This document shows positions 1-9,185 of a stretch of DNA of 53,237 nt, piece after piece. The notes below the pieces were generated by a model. It saw nothing but the letters and a program-made list of their open reading frames with translations, was not told the DNA's origin and did no database searches. The position numbers were made by a program, and so were the translations under genes. The DNA is from an uncultured Acetobacteraceae bacterium (GTDB taxonomy: Bacteria; Pseudomonadota; Alphaproteobacteria; Acetobacterales; Acetobacteraceae), in NCBI GenBank assembly GCA_903907955.1, contig CAIVPZ010000102.1, forward strand, positions 1-53,237. Direction: 5' to 3'. Numbering within the stretch: the stretch's first letter is position 1; each line of letters starts with the position of its first letter.

Positions 1-214
1 ATGGCGGATTTCTGCGGCGGCCGTTCCGCAGGCGGACGCATGCTGCACCTGCTTACCCGGGGTTTTGCCCCGGTTACCGCAAGCGTCTACAACCCACTGA
101 AAACACGCTGATCTCCACCACCCCGGAATCCAGTATGAGCCTATTTTCAGACTGCGCAAAGAATTCTGCCGCCAGCAAAAGGCACGCTCGGGCCAGCGCG
201 TCTCCATTACCTCG
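1..214. other. No recognisable gene at left edge
   Basis: The first 214 bases hold no convincing gene. A 36-codon frame opens at base 1 and closes at a TGA near base 109, but it has no visible ribosome binding site and resembles no family I know. A short GC-rich inverted repeat (CCCGGGGTTTTGCCCCGG, about 57-74) may be a terminator. The stretch is the 3' flank of the minus-strand channel gene that follows. Confidence 0.4.
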
Positions 215-1129
215 TCACGATTGGCCGGCCGGGGCATCGCCCTCCAGCCGCACCACCTGGTCGGCACGGCCAAGATCGAAGCGCGGATGGCCCGCGGCAT
301 CCTCGGATATCAGCTCGGCGAAGGCGTAGCCGAACAGGATGTCGGCGACGTGGAACAGATGGAAGCCGTGCAGCGGCGAGAGGGTGGTGCCCTCGGTGGC
401 GGTGATGCTGACCATGATCTGTGCCTGCGCATGGCCGAGATCAGCGGCATCCAGACCGGCGAGCGGGCTTGACGGGTCGATCATGTGCACCACCGTCCAG
501 CTCATCATCTCGACCAGCGATCGCTCGCGCACCAGCGGCAGGTCACGAATGCGCCAGACGCTGGCCCCCCGCTCGGGATGGTGGCGGGAAATCAGCACCA
601 TGCGCGCTTCGACATTGTACAGCGGGTTGAACCGGCGATTGACGATGCGGGCGCTGAGCGCCGATCCCCCGTCGGCCGGGCCGATCACCAGGTTGCGGGC
701 GAAGGACAGGCGCGAGTGCGGACGCGAAAACCGCACGAACACCACGCCGGCGATCACCGCCACCGACATCAGGCCGACGAAAATCTCGATCGCCGAGACA
801 ACCTGGCCATACATGGATTGTGGCGACATCGCGCCGTAGCCGACGGTGGCGAAGGTCTGCACGCTGAAGAAGAAGGCATCGCCCAGCGCCCCCGGGCCGA
901 CGTTGGAGACGCTGCCCGGCTGCAGGACATAGAGGGCGGCGAAGAACAGATTGACCAGCAGGTAGTACGCCATCGTCAGGACCAGGAACCACCGCCAGGG
1001 CAGCGCCAGGGCGATGTAGTACGGATCTCCCCAGTCGTAGCGCTTTACCCCCGGCCCCATGCCGATGGGCGGGTGCATCGGGCCGGTACCGCGGCGTGTC
1101 CGCCGGCGTGGCCACAGACGTCGCAACAT
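215..1129 (-). CDS. Inward-rectifier (KirBac-type) potassium channel
   Basis: The 304-residue product has the layout of a bacterial inward-rectifier K+ channel in the inner membrane. A first membrane helix lies near residues 45-69. The pore loop carries the selectivity filter TVGYG at about residues 95-99. A second helix lies near 110-137, and a beta-rich cytoplasmic domain of about 160 residues follows, as in KirBac proteins, where that domain gates the pore. The start chosen is the ATG at 1127-1129, because GGAGG lies 4 bases upstream; an in-frame TTG seven codons earlier would fall in the adjacent repeat element. Nothing nearby suggests a partner. The family assignment is good; the physiological role is not visible. 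Confidence 0.88.
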   Translation of the reverse strand: MLRRLWPRRRTRRGTGPMHPPIGMGPGVKRYDWGDPYYIALALPWRWFLVLTMAYYLLVNLFFAALYVLQPGSVSNVGPGALGDAFFFSVQTFATVGYGAMSPQSMYGQVVSAIEIFVGLMSVAVIAGVVFVRFSRPHSRLSFARNLVIGPADGGSALSARIVNRRFNPLYNVEARMVLISRHHPERGASVWRIRDLPLVRERSLVEMMSWTVVHMIDPSSPLAGLDAADLGHAQAQIMVSITATEGTTLSPLHGFHLFHVADILFGYAFAELISEDAAGHPRFDLGRADQVVRLEGDAPAGQS

Positions 1130-1141
1130 GGTGCCTCCGAC

Positions 1142-1327
1142 AGCAAGCAAGGCCAGGGGCGCTGCCCCTGGACCCCGCCAAGGGGCAGTGGCCCCTTGGA
1201 ACCCATTACTTTACGGGGTGTTGGGAGCGAGGGGTGAGGAGATGCTTCGACATCTCCTCACCCTTCGCTCCCAATACCCCTTTAGTCGCGGGATCCAGGG
1301 GACAGCGCCCCCTGGCCTTGCTTGCGG
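1142..1327. repeat. Family 1 composite palindromic repeat, long copy
   Basis: About 185 bp bounded by near-identical inverted ends: GCAAGCAAGGCCAGGGG on the left, and its complement with one extra G on the right. Inside are a hairpin (CCAGGGGCGCTGCCCCTGG), a second (CCAAGGGGC/GCCCCTTGG-like), and a central hairpin with 30-base arms at 1215-1244 and 1251-1280 whose only two departures from Watson-Crick pairing are G-T. It lies between the GH15 gene and the channel gene, both on the minus strand, and supplies the stop codon and last residues of the former. A second long copy is at 41165-41364, and shorter modules are scattered through the window. Confidence 0.85.
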
Positions 1328-3114
1328 TCGGCGGCCAATGTCTGCGCCGTGTTGACCAGGGCCAGATGGCTGAACGCCTGCGGAAAATTGCCGACCAGCC
1401 GGCCCGCGACCGGGTCGAATTCCTCCGCCAGCAGGCCGACATCATTGCGCAGCGCCAGCAGCCGGTCGAACAGCGCGCGCGCCTCGTCGCGGCGGCCCTG
1501 CAGCACGTAATTGTCGGCCAGCCAGAAGCTGCAGGCCAGGAACGCGCCCTCGCCCGGCGGCAGGCCGTCCATGCCGTCGGCGGTATCGTAGCGGCGGACG
1601 AACCCGTCCACCAGCAGGTCGCGCTCGATGGCGGCCAGCGTGCCGCGCACGCGCGGATCGTCCGCCGGCAGGAAGCCCACCAGCGGAATGAGCAGCAGCG
1701 ATGCATCCGGTTCACTGCCGCCGTAGCTCTGCACGAAGCTGTTGCGGCCGGGGTCGAAGCCGCTTGCGCAGATGCCGGCATGCATCCGTGCCCGCAGCGC
1801 CCGCCAGCGGTCGAGCGGCCCCTCCAGGCCGAACTGTTCGGCGCTGCGGAGCGCGCGGTCGAGCGCGACCCAGGCCATGACCTTGGAATGGGTGAAGTGG
1901 CGGCGTCCGCCGCGGGTTTCCCAGATGCCGTCGTCGGGCTGCTCCCAGATCGCCTCCAGATGTGCGGTAAGCCGGCGTTGCAGCTCCCAGTCCGCCGGGT
2001 CTGGGGTGCCCCCGGCCACGCGGGCCGCGTGCAGCGCGTCGGCGACCTCGCCGAACACGTCGAGTTGCAACTGGCCGTGCGCGGCATTGCCGATGCGCAC
2101 CGGGCGGGCGCCCTGGTAGCCGGGCAGCCAGTCGGCCTCCCACTCGGTCAGGCGGCGCTCGCCGGCCAGGCCGTACATGACCTGGAGCTGGTCCAGGCTG
2201 CCGGCGACGCTGCGGCGCAGCCAGTCGCGCCAGGCCCCCGCTTCCTCGACATGGCCGCCGCGCAACAGCGCGCGCACGGTGAGGCTGGCGTCGCGCAGCC
2301 AGCAGTACCGGTAGTCCCAGTTGCGCGACCCGCCGAGCGCCTCGGGCAGCGAGGTGGTGGGGGCGGCGACGATGCCGCCGGTGGGGCGGCAGGTGAGCGC
2401 CTTCAGGGTGAGCAGGGAGCGTTGCACCGCATCCGCGTCCGGACCGCGACAGGTGCCGCGGGCGCACCAGTCGCGCCAGAACATTGCGGTCCGGTCCAGC
2501 GCGGCGCACGGGTCGATGCCGGGCGGCGGGCCGAGATGGCTGGCGCCGTGGCTGAGAACGAAGGGGATGGTCTCGCCGGCGGCAACGGCGAAGGTGGCGA
2601 GGCCCTCGTCGCGCAGCGGGACCGGGGTTCGCAGCACCGCCATGTCGGGGCCGGCCAGCGCCATGATGCCAGGCTCGCCGGCCAGACGGGTGACCAAAGG
2701 CATGGCGGTGCCGTAGTCGAAGCGCAGCGCCAGCGTCATCCGCATGTCGACGCGGCCCGACCGGCCCTGCACGAGACGGACGAGGTGCGACCCCGCTTCG
2801 CCGACCGGCATGAAATCGATCAGCGCCACCTCGCCGTCCGGAGTGGCGAACACGGTTTCCAGCACCAGGGTGCCGTTGTGATAGGCGCGGCGGATGCGCG
2901 GCCGCGGATCGGCGGGGGCGATGCGCCAGCTGCCGTGCTCCGGCGTGCCGAGCAGGGCGGCGAAGCAGGCGCCGCTGTCGAACCGGGGCCAGCACAGCCA
3001 GTCCACCGCCCCGGCGCGCGAAACCAGGGCGGCGGTGGTGCAGTCGCCGATCAGGGCGTAGTCCTCGAGCGGCGCGGCGTCCTTGCCGGCGGGCGATGGC
3101 CGGGGCGTGTTCAG
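1282..3114 (-). CDS. GH15 family glycosidase (glucoamylase/trehalase-like)
   Basis: This is a glycoside hydrolase family 15 enzyme of about 610 residues, expected to hydrolyse alpha-glucosidic bonds in malto-oligosaccharides or trehalose; no export signal is seen. The N-terminal beta domain begins DYALIGD and continues to VDWLCWPRFDS. The (alpha/alpha)6 barrel carries the family hallmark GGSRNWDYRYCWLRDAS. The length matches bacterial GH15 proteins. The start is uncertain: there is no ATG, GTG or TTG between the end of the upstream gene and the conserved DYALIGD, and the likeliest codon is CTG at 3112-3114, overlapping the upstream TGA. The last 14 or so residues (from RKQGQGAL) are encoded by the family 1 repeat and are probably not functional sequence. 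Glucoamylase versus trehalase specificity cannot be read from sequence alone. Confidence 0.85.
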   Translation of the reverse strand: MNTPRPSPAGKDAAPLEDYALIGDCTTAALVSRAGAVDWLCWPRFDSGACFAALLGTPEHGSWRIAPADPRPRIRRAYHNGTLVLETVFATPDGEVALIDFMPVGEAGSHLVRLVQGRSGRVDMRMTLALRFDYGTAMPLVTRLAGEPGIMALAGPDMAVLRTPVPLRDEGLATFAVAAGETIPFVLSHGASHLGPPPGIDPCAALDRTAMFWRDWCARGTCRGPDADAVQRSLLTLKALTCRPTGGIVAAPTTSLPEALGGSRNWDYRYCWLRDASLTVRALLRGGHVEEAGAWRDWLRRSVAGSLDQLQVMYGLAGERRLTEWEADWLPGYQGARPVRIGNAAHGQLQLDVFGEVADALHAARVAGGTPDPADWELQRRLTAHLEAIWEQPDDGIWETRGGRRHFTHSKVMAWVALDRALRSAEQFGLEGPLDRWRALRARMHAGICASGFDPGRNSFVQSYGGSEPDASLLLIPLVGFLPADDPRVRGTLAAIERDLLVDGFVRRYDTADGMDGLPPGEGAFLACSFWLADNYVLQGRRDEARALFDRLLALRNDVGLLAEEFDPVAGRLVGNFPQAFSHLALVNTAQTLAADRKQGQGALSPGSRD

Positions 3115-3461
3115 TTGGCCCGGCCCCAGATCCGGCCGCCATTGCCCGGGCACGAGCAGGCATCGCCGATGGGCGTCAGCCGGTCGAGCGGGCAGACCCA
3201 GCGCCCGGCATAGCACGCCTGCCCGGCCGGCGGCGGGCCGCCGTCGAAAGGCATGCTGTAGGCCGGCGGCGGCGCCATGTAGAGCGGCGCCGGGGAGTAG
3301 ACGGGCGGATAGGGATAGCCGAACGGCGGCGCCAGATAGACCCCGGGGAGGCCGAAGAAAAAACCGCCGCGCCAGTAGGCCTGGGCGCCGGCGGGCAGCA
3401 GAGTCGCGCCGGCCAGGGCCAGCAGGGCAGCGCGGAACAGGGCGGAACGGGTCGCGGTCAT
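3111..3461 (-). CDS. Small secreted Pro/Tyr-rich protein
   Basis: A 116-residue protein with a clear Sec signal peptide: basic TATRSALFR, a hydrophobic run, then the cleavage-like motif PAGAQA at about residues 23-28. The mature part is rich in Pro, Tyr and Gly (YPYPPVYSP, YMAPPPAYS), with three cysteines near the C-terminus, suggesting an exported or surface-associated protein. AGGAG lies about 8 bases before the ATG. Its TGA overlaps the likely CTG start of the GH15 gene, so the two are probably co-transcribed. I do not recognise a named family; short proteins of this composition are common in proteobacteria and usually unassigned. Confidence 0.65.
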   Translation of the reverse strand: MTATRSALFRAALLALAGATLLPAGAQAYWRGGFFFGLPGVYLAPPFGYPYPPVYSPAPLYMAPPPAYSMPFDGGPPPAGQACYAGRWVCPLDRLTPIGDACSCPGNGGRIWGRAN

Positions 3462-3739
3462 GGCGACACTCCTGACGCAGTTCTCCGGCGCAGTATTGCA
3501 TCAAATCGCAGCGTCCAGCCACTGTCGCACGCATTGCGCAACGGTCGGCGCCGCCTGCATGATCCCGCGGGAATGACCCGGCGGGCGCGACTGTCTGGCC
3601 AGCCCTGATATGGCTGCGAGCGCCGGCACCCAACCTTGACTTTCGTGCGCGGTTTCCCGATATCCGGGCGTCACGCGCGCCGACGGCGCGCAAGCCGTCG
3701 CGCGCCGATGCTGGCGCCGCCCTGAAGGCACATACAAGT

Positions 3740-5587
3740 TTGACCGACACCGTTCCGTTCTCCGAGACCACGCCCTCCGCGGCGGCAGCGCCCGCACAGG
3801 CGGATCTGCTTGAGCGCGAGCCGATGCCCCTGCCGCATCCTGACGCGCCTGATCCCGCCGAAACCGCCGTTTCCGCGCCGGACGGCGATGCCGATGCGCC
3901 GGATGGCGACGCCGATGCGCCGGACGACGATGCCGATGCGCAGAATGGCGACGCCGATGCGCAGGACGACGAGGCGGACGAGCCGGAAGCGGAGCCCGAG
4001 AACGGCTTCGCCGCGCTCGGCCTGTCCGCCGAGATCCTGCGCGCGGTGGGCGAGAAGGGCTATCTCACGCCGACGCCGATCCAGTGCCAGGCCATCCCCT
4101 GGGTGCTGATGGGCCGCGACCTGCTGGGCTGCGCGCAGACCGGCACCGGCAAGACGGCCGGGTTCACCCTGCCGATGCTGGACATCCTTTCCGGCAGCCG
4201 CGCCCGCGCCCGCATGCCGCGCAGCCTGATCCTGGAGCCGACGCGCGAACTGGCGCTGCAGGTGGCCGAGAACTTCGTCCAGTACGGCAAGTACCTGAAG
4301 CTCACCCACGCGCTGATCATCGGCGGCGAGAGCATGTCCGACCAGAAGGACCTGCTGATGCGCGGCGTGGACGTGCTGATCGCCACGCCCGGCCGGCTGA
4401 TCGACATGTTCGAGCGCGGCGGCATGCTGCTGACCGATACCCGCCTGCTGGTGATCGACGAGGCCGACCGCATGCTGGACATGGGGTTCATCCCCGATGT
4501 CGAGCGCATCGTCGCCATGCTGCCCAAGACCCGCCAGACGCTGTTCTTCAGCGCCACCATGGCGCCGGAAATCCGCCGCCTGGCCGACGCCTTCCTGGAC
4601 AATCCGAAGGAGATCACCGTCTCCAAGCCGGCGTCGGTGGCCACCACCATCACCGAGGCGATGGCGCTGGTGGCCGATCACGACAAGCGCGAGGCGCTGC
4701 GGCGGCTGGTGCGCAGCGAGGACGTGCAGAACGCGCTGATCTTCTGCAACCGCAAGCGCGACGTGGATATCCTCTACAAGTCGCTGACCCGGCACAAATT
4801 CTCGGTCGGCGCGATGCACGGCGACATGGCCCAGCCGGCGCGCTTCTCGACCATGGAGAAGTTCAAGGCGGGCGAAATCAGGCTGCTCTGCTGCAGCGAC
4901 GTGGCCGCCCGCGGCATCGACATCGGCGGGCTGTCGCACGTGTTCAACTTCGACGTGCCGCACCATGCCGAGGACTACGTGCACCGCATCGGGCGCACCG
5001 GCCGGGCCGGGCGCGAAGGGCGGGCCTTTACCCTGGCGACCCCCGAGGACAGGCTGGCGGTGGAAGCAATCGAGAAGCTGACCGGGCACCCGATTCCGCG
5101 CATCGATATCGAGGGGCTGGACACGGTGCAGTGGGCCGAAGGCGACGGCCGCAAGCGGCGCGGCGGGCGCGCCGCGCCGAAGCGCGCCGAGGCGGCGCCG
5201 GCCGCGGAGAAGCGCAAGCCGGTCCGCCGGCGCAGCGAGACCGAGGCACCGGCTGGTGCCGAGGCAGCGGCGAAGCCGGCGCGGGCGCCCCGGCCGCCGC
5301 GGGCCGAAGCCGCCGCGAAACCGCCGCGGACCGAAGCACCCGCAAGGCCGGCGCGCGCCGCGCCGCCGGAACGTGCCGCCCGGCCGGAGCCGGTGCGGCC
5401 CGACATCGCCCGCGCCCCTCGCGCCGAGTACGCCGCCCGCCCCGAGCGCGATGTGCGGGGCCGCCGCGACGACGATCACGGCCCCTCGGTGGTGGGTTTC
5501 GGGTCGGACGTCCCCGCCTTCATGCTGGTCGCTGCCCGGCCGCGGCGCCATCATGCCGAAGCGATGGCCGAGGAAACCGACGCCTGA
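3740..5587 (+). CDS. DEAD-box ATP-dependent RNA helicase (RhlE-like)
   Basis: The 615-residue protein has the full set of DEAD-box motifs: Q motif ([11 protein letters not shown]), Walker A AQTGTGKT near residue 132, [13 protein letters not shown], the DEAD box in [13 protein letters not shown] near 240, SAT, ARGID and [11 protein letters not shown]. It should unwind RNA duplexes in the cytoplasm in ribosome assembly or RNA turnover. Two low-complexity arms flank the core. The N-terminal one is acidic and built from five 7-residue repeats. The C-terminal one, from about residue 465, is rich in Ala, Arg and Pro and probably binds RNA. The start given is TTG at 3740; an ATG 28 codons later (MPLPHPDAP) is an alternative. 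The stop codon is contributed by a family 2 repeat. Confidence 0.92.
   Translation: MTDTVPFSETTPSAAAAPAQADLLEREPMPLPHPDAPDPAETAVSAPDGDADAPDGDADAPDDDADAQNGDADAQDDEADEPEAEPENGFAALGLSAEILRAVGEKGYLTPTPIQCQAIPWVLMGRDLLGCAQTGTGKTAGFTLPMLDILSGSRARARMPRSLILEPTRELALQVAENFVQYGKYLKLTHALIIGGESMSDQKDLLMRGVDVLIATPGRLIDMFERGGMLLTDTRLLVIDEADRMLDMGFIPDVERIVAMLPKTRQTLFFSATMAPEIRRLADAFLDNPKEITVSKPASVATTITEAMALVADHDKREALRRLVRSEDVQNALIFCNRKRDVDILYKSLTRHKFSVGAMHGDMAQPARFSTMEKFKAGEIRLLCCSDVAARGIDIGGLSHVFNFDVPHHAEDYVHRIGRTGRAGREGRAFTLATPEDRLAVEAIEKLTGHPIPRIDIEGLDTVQWAEGDGRKRRGGRAAPKRAEAAPAAEKRKPVRRRSETEAPAGAEAAAKPARAPRPPRAEAAAKPPRTEAPARPARAAPPERAARPEPVRPDIARAPRAEYAARPERDVRGRRDDDHGPSVVGFGSDVPAFMLVAARPRRHHAEAMAEETDA
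3875..3979 (+). repeat. Five tandem 21-bp units encoding an acidic arm
   Basis: Five imperfect 21-bp units of the form GCGCCGGATGGCGACGCCGAT lie head to tail in frame within the helicase gene, each encoding a variant of AP-DGDAD. The first three units read [14 protein letters not shown] and APDDDAD; the fourth and fifth drift to AQNGDAD and AQDDEAD. The 21-bp period keeps the frame, so unit number can change without disrupting the gene. Confidence 0.85.
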
Positions 5588-5687
5588 GAGTTTGGAAAAG
5601 AATGCCCGCAAGCCACCGAACGAAGGAAAAAGGCGCAATGATAGCAGCGGGCATTCTTTTTCAAGTTCGATTGTTTTTCAGGCTCTG
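5584..5687 (+). repeat. Family 2 repeat, 104 bp, copy A
   Basis: Runs from CTGAGAGTTTGG to TTTTTCAGGCTCTG, exactly 104 bp, between the helicase and glutaryl-CoA dehydrogenase genes. Its bases 2-4 (TGA) are the helicase stop codon. Arms AAAAGAATGCCCGC (5596-5609) and GCGGGCATTCTTTT (5647-5660) form a perfect 14-bp stem ending in a T run, consistent with a rho-independent terminator. The loop contains AAGCCACCGAACGA, which is nearly invariant in the other copies. Confidence 0.88.
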
Positions 5688-5689
5688 AA

Positions 5690-6901
5690 ATGAACCACAC
5701 CGTGCCCGTTGCATCGAGCAAGGGAAAGCTCGGCCCGTTCGCCTGGGACGATCCGCTGTATCTCGATGACCAGCTGACCGGGGACGAGCGCGCCATCCGC
5801 GACGCCGCCCACGCCTATTGCCAGGACAAGCTGCTGCCCCGCGTGCTCATGGCCAACCGGAACGAGTATTTCGACCGGGAGATCATGAACGAGTTCGGCG
5901 GGATGGGCTTCCTCGGCCCCACGCTGGAGACGCATGGCTGCGCCGGGGTGTCGTATGTCGCCTACGGGCTGATCGCGCGCGAGGTGGAGCGGGTCGATTC
6001 CGCCTATCGCAGCGTGTTCTCGGTGCAGTCCTCACTGGTGATGTACCCGATCCACGCCTTCGGCTCGGAAGCGCAGCAGGACCGCTACCTGCCCCGGTTG
6101 TGCAGCGGCGAATGGGTCGGCTGTTTCGGTCTCACCGAGCCGGATGGCGGGTCGGACCCGGGCAGCATGCGCACGCGGGCGAAATCGGTCGATGGCGGCT
6201 ATGTGCTGAACGGCGCAAAGACCTGGATCTCCAACGCGCCGATCGCCGATCTGTTCCTGGTCTGGGCGAAGGACGATGCCGGCGACATCCGCGGTTTTCT
6301 GATCGAGCGCGGCACCGCCGGCCTGACGGCGCCGAAGATCGAGGGAAAGTTCAGCCTGCGCGCCTCGGTCACCGGCATGGTCATGCTGCAGGACGTGTTC
6401 GTTCCCGCCGATGCGATGCTGCCCAGGGTGAAGGGGCTGCGCGGGCCGTTCTCCTGCCTGAACAACGCCCGCTACGGCATCGCCTGGGGCGTTCTGGGGG
6501 CGGCCGAATTCTGCTGGCACGCGGCGCGCAGCTACACGCTGGACCGGGTGGTGTTCGGCCGGCCGCTGGCGGCGACCCAGCTGGTGCAGAAGAAGCTGGC
6601 CGACATGCAGACCGAAATCACCCTCGGGCTGCACGCCGTGCTGCGGGTGGGGCGGCTGCTCGACGAGGGCCGCGCGGCGCCGGAGATGATCAGCCTGGTC
6701 AAGCGCAACAATAGCGGCAAGGCGCTCGACATCGCCCGCATGGCGCGGGACATGCACGGCGGCAACGGCATCGTCGATGAGTACCATGTCATCCGCCACA
6801 TGATGAACCTGGAGACGGTGAATACCTACGAGGGCACGCATGACGTGCATGCGCTGATTCTCGGGCGGGCGCAGACCGGCATTTCCGCGTTCGGCGGGTG
6901 A
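5690..6901 (+). CDS. gcdH: Glutaryl-CoA dehydrogenase
   Basis: A 403-residue acyl-CoA dehydrogenase of the glutaryl-CoA branch. These FAD enzymes oxidise and decarboxylate glutaryl-CoA to crotonyl-CoA in the breakdown of lysine, tryptophan and some aromatic acids, passing electrons to ETF. The start [13 protein letters not shown], the FAD/substrate segment [17 protein letters not shown] and the C-terminal [20 protein letters not shown] are typical of this branch, with the catalytic base expected at Glu381 of YEGTHD. The length is normal. The ATG lies 3 bases after the family 2 repeat, so any promoter or binding site upstream overlaps that repeat. The stop overlaps the GTG of the RNA methyltransferase gene by 4 bases. 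Confidence 0.92.
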   Translation: MNHTVPVASSKGKLGPFAWDDPLYLDDQLTGDERAIRDAAHAYCQDKLLPRVLMANRNEYFDREIMNEFGGMGFLGPTLETHGCAGVSYVAYGLIAREVERVDSAYRSVFSVQSSLVMYPIHAFGSEAQQDRYLPRLCSGEWVGCFGLTEPDGGSDPGSMRTRAKSVDGGYVLNGAKTWISNAPIADLFLVWAKDDAGDIRGFLIERGTAGLTAPKIEGKFSLRASVTGMVMLQDVFVPADAMLPRVKGLRGPFSCLNNARYGIAWGVLGAAEFCWHAARSYTLDRVVFGRPLAATQLVQKKLADMQTEITLGLHAVLRVGRLLDEGRAAPEMISLVKRNNSGKALDIARMARDMHGGNGIVDEYHVIRHMMNLETVNTYEGTHDVHALILGRAQTGISAFGG

Positions 6902-8205
6902 GGCCGGCGCCGGCGCCGCGGGCGGCCCCACCGCCGGCCGAGGTCCAGGTGACGCGGATCGGCGCCGACGGCGACGGCATCGCGGCGCTTCCCGACGGCA
7001 CGTTTCTGTTCGTGGCCGGCACCCTGCCCGGCGAGACGGTGCGCGCCCGGCCGGTGGCCCGGCGCGGCGATGGCTGGGCCGCTGCCGTCGAGACGCTGAT
7101 CACCGCCAGCCCGGAGCGCGCCGGGCCACCCTGCCCGCATTTCGGCGGTTGCGGCGGGTGCACCCTGCAGCACTGGCAGGACGCGCCCTACCGCGCCTGG
7201 AAGGTGGGGCTGCTGGAGGCGGCCTTGCGGCGGGCCGGCTTCGCCCCGGACATCGCCAAGCTGGTGGCAACCCCGCCCGCCGCACGCCAGCGGATGGATT
7301 TTTCCCTCCGCCGGCAAGGCAGTTCCGTGCTGCTCGGCCTGCATGCCGGGCGTGCCGCCGAGGTGGTGGACCTGGTCGCCTGCCCGGTGCTGCACCCTGA
7401 TCTGCTCGCCTTGCTCGCGCCGTTGCGCGCGGTGCTGCGCGGGCTCGCGCTGTTCCGGCGCGAAGGCGCGGCGGTGGTCAACCTGCTGGAGAGCGGCCCC
7501 GACCTGCTGCTGCGCACCGACGGCGAGCCGAATGCCGCCGACCGGACGCAACTCGCGGCGTTCGCCCGCGCACATGGCCTGTGCCGGATCAGTTGGGCGC
7601 GCGGCGATGCGGCGCCGGAGACGCTGTGCCTGCTGCGCCCGCCGGTGGCGGTGCTGTCCGGGGTGCCGGTGCGGCCGCCGCCCGGCGCCTTCCTGCAGGC
7701 CAGCCGGGAAGGCGAAGCGGCGATCGTGGCGGCGGTGCTGGCCGGACTGCCCGACAAGCTGCCGGCGCGGGCGCGGGTGGCGGAGCTGTACGCCGGCTGC
7801 GGCACGCTCAGCTTTGCCCTCGCCGCGCGGGTGCGGGTGGCGGCCTATGAGGGCGACGCGGATCTGGTGGCGGCGCTGCGGGCGGCCGTCAATGCACAGG
7901 TGCTGGCCGCGCGGATTTCCGTCGAACAGCGCGACCTGACGCGGCGCCCGGTCACGGCCACCGAACTCGCCGGCTGTGTGGCGGTGGTGCTCGACCCGCC
8001 GTTCGGCGGGGCGGCGGTGCAGATCGCCCAGGTGGCGGCGGCGCGGCCGAAACGGGTGGTGTATGTCAGCTGCAATCCCGTTGCGCTGGCGCGCGATGCC
8101 GCCATTCTGCGGGGGGCGGGGTATGCGGTGGTTACGGCCACGCCGATCGACCAGTTTCTTTGGTCGGCCCGGTTGGAGAGTGTGGTGGTGTTCTCGATCG
8201 AATAG
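6898..8205 (+). CDS. TrmA/RlmD-family 5-methyluridine RNA methyltransferase
   Basis: A 435-residue SAM-dependent RNA uridine-C5 methyltransferase of the RlmD/RumA/TrmA family, acting on rRNA or tRNA in the cytoplasm. An N-terminal TRAM-like RNA-binding domain ([12 protein letters not shown] to about residue 60) is followed by the iron-sulfur cluster cysteines in [10 protein letters not shown], with a fourth in LVACPVLH. The SAM-binding motif is [12 protein letters not shown], the substrate motif VVLDPPFGG, and the nucleophilic cysteine lies in [13 protein letters not shown]. Translation begins at GTG within the GTGA overlap with gcdH, implying coupling. Whether it acts on 23S rRNA (RlmD- or RlmC-type) or another target is not decided by the sequence. 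Confidence 0.9.
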   Translation: MRPAPAPRAAPPPAEVQVTRIGADGDGIAALPDGTFLFVAGTLPGETVRARPVARRGDGWAAAVETLITASPERAGPPCPHFGGCGGCTLQHWQDAPYRAWKVGLLEAALRRAGFAPDIAKLVATPPAARQRMDFSLRRQGSSVLLGLHAGRAAEVVDLVACPVLHPDLLALLAPLRAVLRGLALFRREGAAVVNLLESGPDLLLRTDGEPNAADRTQLAAFARAHGLCRISWARGDAAPETLCLLRPPVAVLSGVPVRPPPGAFLQASREGEAAIVAAVLAGLPDKLPARARVAELYAGCGTLSFALAARVRVAAYEGDADLVAALRAAVNAQVLAARISVEQRDLTRRPVTATELAGCVAVVLDPPFGGAAVQIAQVAAARPKRVVYVSCNPVALARDAAILRGAGYAVVTATPIDQFLWSARLESVVVFSIE

Positions 8206-8222
8206 CCGGGGCGCTGCCCCGG
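8206..8222. terminator. GC-rich hairpin at convergent gene end
   Basis: CCGGGGC and GCCCCGG with a 3-base loop start directly after the methyltransferase stop codon, followed by ACCCTGGCAG. It belongs to the family 1 module type. It lies between convergent genes (methyltransferase and recX), so it may end transcription, although no T run follows. The remaining 228 bases to recX show no gene. Confidence 0.45.
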
Positions 8223-8450
8223 ACCCTGGCAGAAGGTGCGGCCGCGCACACCATCGGCTGCTGCATGATGCCGGGAAGATGTCCGCCCCTTCGAGGGCGG
8301 TGTTCTCCGGCCTGGCGTGCCCGGGCCGCCGCCCGATCCGGAAATGCCCGTGCAGCCGGCGGCTTGCGGTGGCGGAAGGCGCTTCGCTTTTCCGCCGGTG
8401 AACCCCAGCCCTGGCAGCGTGCGAGCGCCGGCACACGGCAAGCGTCTCCC

Positions 8451-9011
8451 TCAGCCCCGCCGAAGCCGCGTCACCAGCGCCTCGGCGGTGTCGGCGTCGG
8501 TGTGCAGGGCGCGCACGGCTATCTCCTGCGCAAATCCGGCGCGGGCCAGCACGCCGAGTTCGCGCTTCGGGTCTGCCTCGGCTTCCGCGGGGCGGAATGG
8601 GCCAAGCCGGCGGCGGCGGGCCAGCGCCAGCGCGGCGGCCAGTTCGGCCTCGGGGTCGTCGGGCAGGGCAGCGCGGGCGTCGTCGCCGGCCACGCCGCGG
8701 GCGGCGAGGTGGGCGGCGATGGCGCGGCGGGACCGGCCGGTGCGCCCGAGGCTGCGGACCCGGCTGGCGGCGAAGGCGGCGTCGTCCACCGCCCCGGCGG
8801 CCACCAGCCGCGCCACCACGTCACGCACCGCCTGACGCAGCGCCGGCCGGGCAGCGGCGGCGTCCTCGGTGCCGGTCAGGCGCACCCAGCGCTCGCACCG
8901 CCGGTCCAGCACGCGGGTCAGGCCGGCGCGGGTGGCGGCATAGCGGGACAGATGGGCCAGCGCGGCATCGTGCAACGCCGCCTCGGTGGGGGGCGGGCCG
9001 GGGTTCTTCAT
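8451..9011 (-). CDS. recX: Regulatory protein RecX
   Basis: A 186-residue protein of the RecX family, small helical modulators that bind RecA filaments and limit recombinase activity. It shows the tandem three-helix repeats of Rec[26 protein letters not shown], then [18 protein letters not shown] and [15 protein letters not shown], and a C-terminal repeat with [12 protein letters not shown]. The start is ATG at 9009-9011 (MKNPGPPP); an in-frame extension further upstream would translate the family 1 repeat and is rejected. recA is not in the window, so this recX is unlinked from it. Confidence 0.85.
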   Translation of the reverse strand: MKNPGPPPTEAALHDAALAHLSRYAATRAGLTRVLDRRCERWVRLTGTEDAAAARPALRQAVRDVVARLVAAGAVDDAAFAASRVRSLGRTGRSRRAIAAHLAARGVAGDDARAALPDDPEAELAAALALARRRRLGPFRPAEAEADPKRELGVLARAGFAQEIAVRALHTDADTAEALVTRLRRG

Positions 9012-9029
9012 CGGATCAGGTTGGCAGAA

Positions 9030-9100
9030 AGCAAGGAAGCAAGGCCAGGGCGCTGCCCTGGACCCGCAAGGGGGCAGTGGCCCCCTGGACCCCATTCCCT
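9030..9100. repeat. Family 1 palindromic repeat module
   Basis: GCAAGGAAGCAAGGCCAGGG leads into the perfect hairpin CCAGGGC-GCT-GCCCTGG (9045-9061), then a second one (GGGGGC, 4-base loop, GCCCCC) and CTGGACCCCATTCCCT. It lies between divergent recX and argD. Downstream of it, 9101-9185 probably holds the argD promoter, which I could not place. Confidence 0.75.
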
Positions 9101-9185
9101 GGTGCGCGTTTGACTTCGCCGACGGCAACGGCTCATTCTCCCGCCTTTCCGCAACCGCACGAAACCGTCAAGGACCGCCGAGGAT

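Noticed and set aside
1142-1327. Reading the family 1 repeat as a CRISPR array or IS
   Set aside because: There are no regularly spaced direct repeats with unique spacers, and no transposase frame; it is a set of nested palindromes.
1096-3213. A 700-codon open frame on the plus strand opposite the GH15 gene
   Set aside because: It runs antisense to a gene with clear family motifs, is full of low-complexity Ala/Arg/Gln, and begins in a repeat; it is an effect of high GC.
3102-3771. Possible fusion of the GH15 protein to an upstream domain, since the frame stays open to 3771
   Set aside because: The extension overlaps, in another frame, a signal-peptide protein with its own ribosome site, and has no domain of its own.
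3671-5638. Long minus-strand frame opposite the DEAD-box helicase
   Set aside because: The product is repetitive and Arg/Gly-rich with no family motif, while the plus strand encodes all helicase motifs.
9012-9128. N-terminal extension of RecX
   Set aside because: The extra codons translate a family 1 repeat that occurs between unrelated genes; the ATG at 9009-9011 fits the family.
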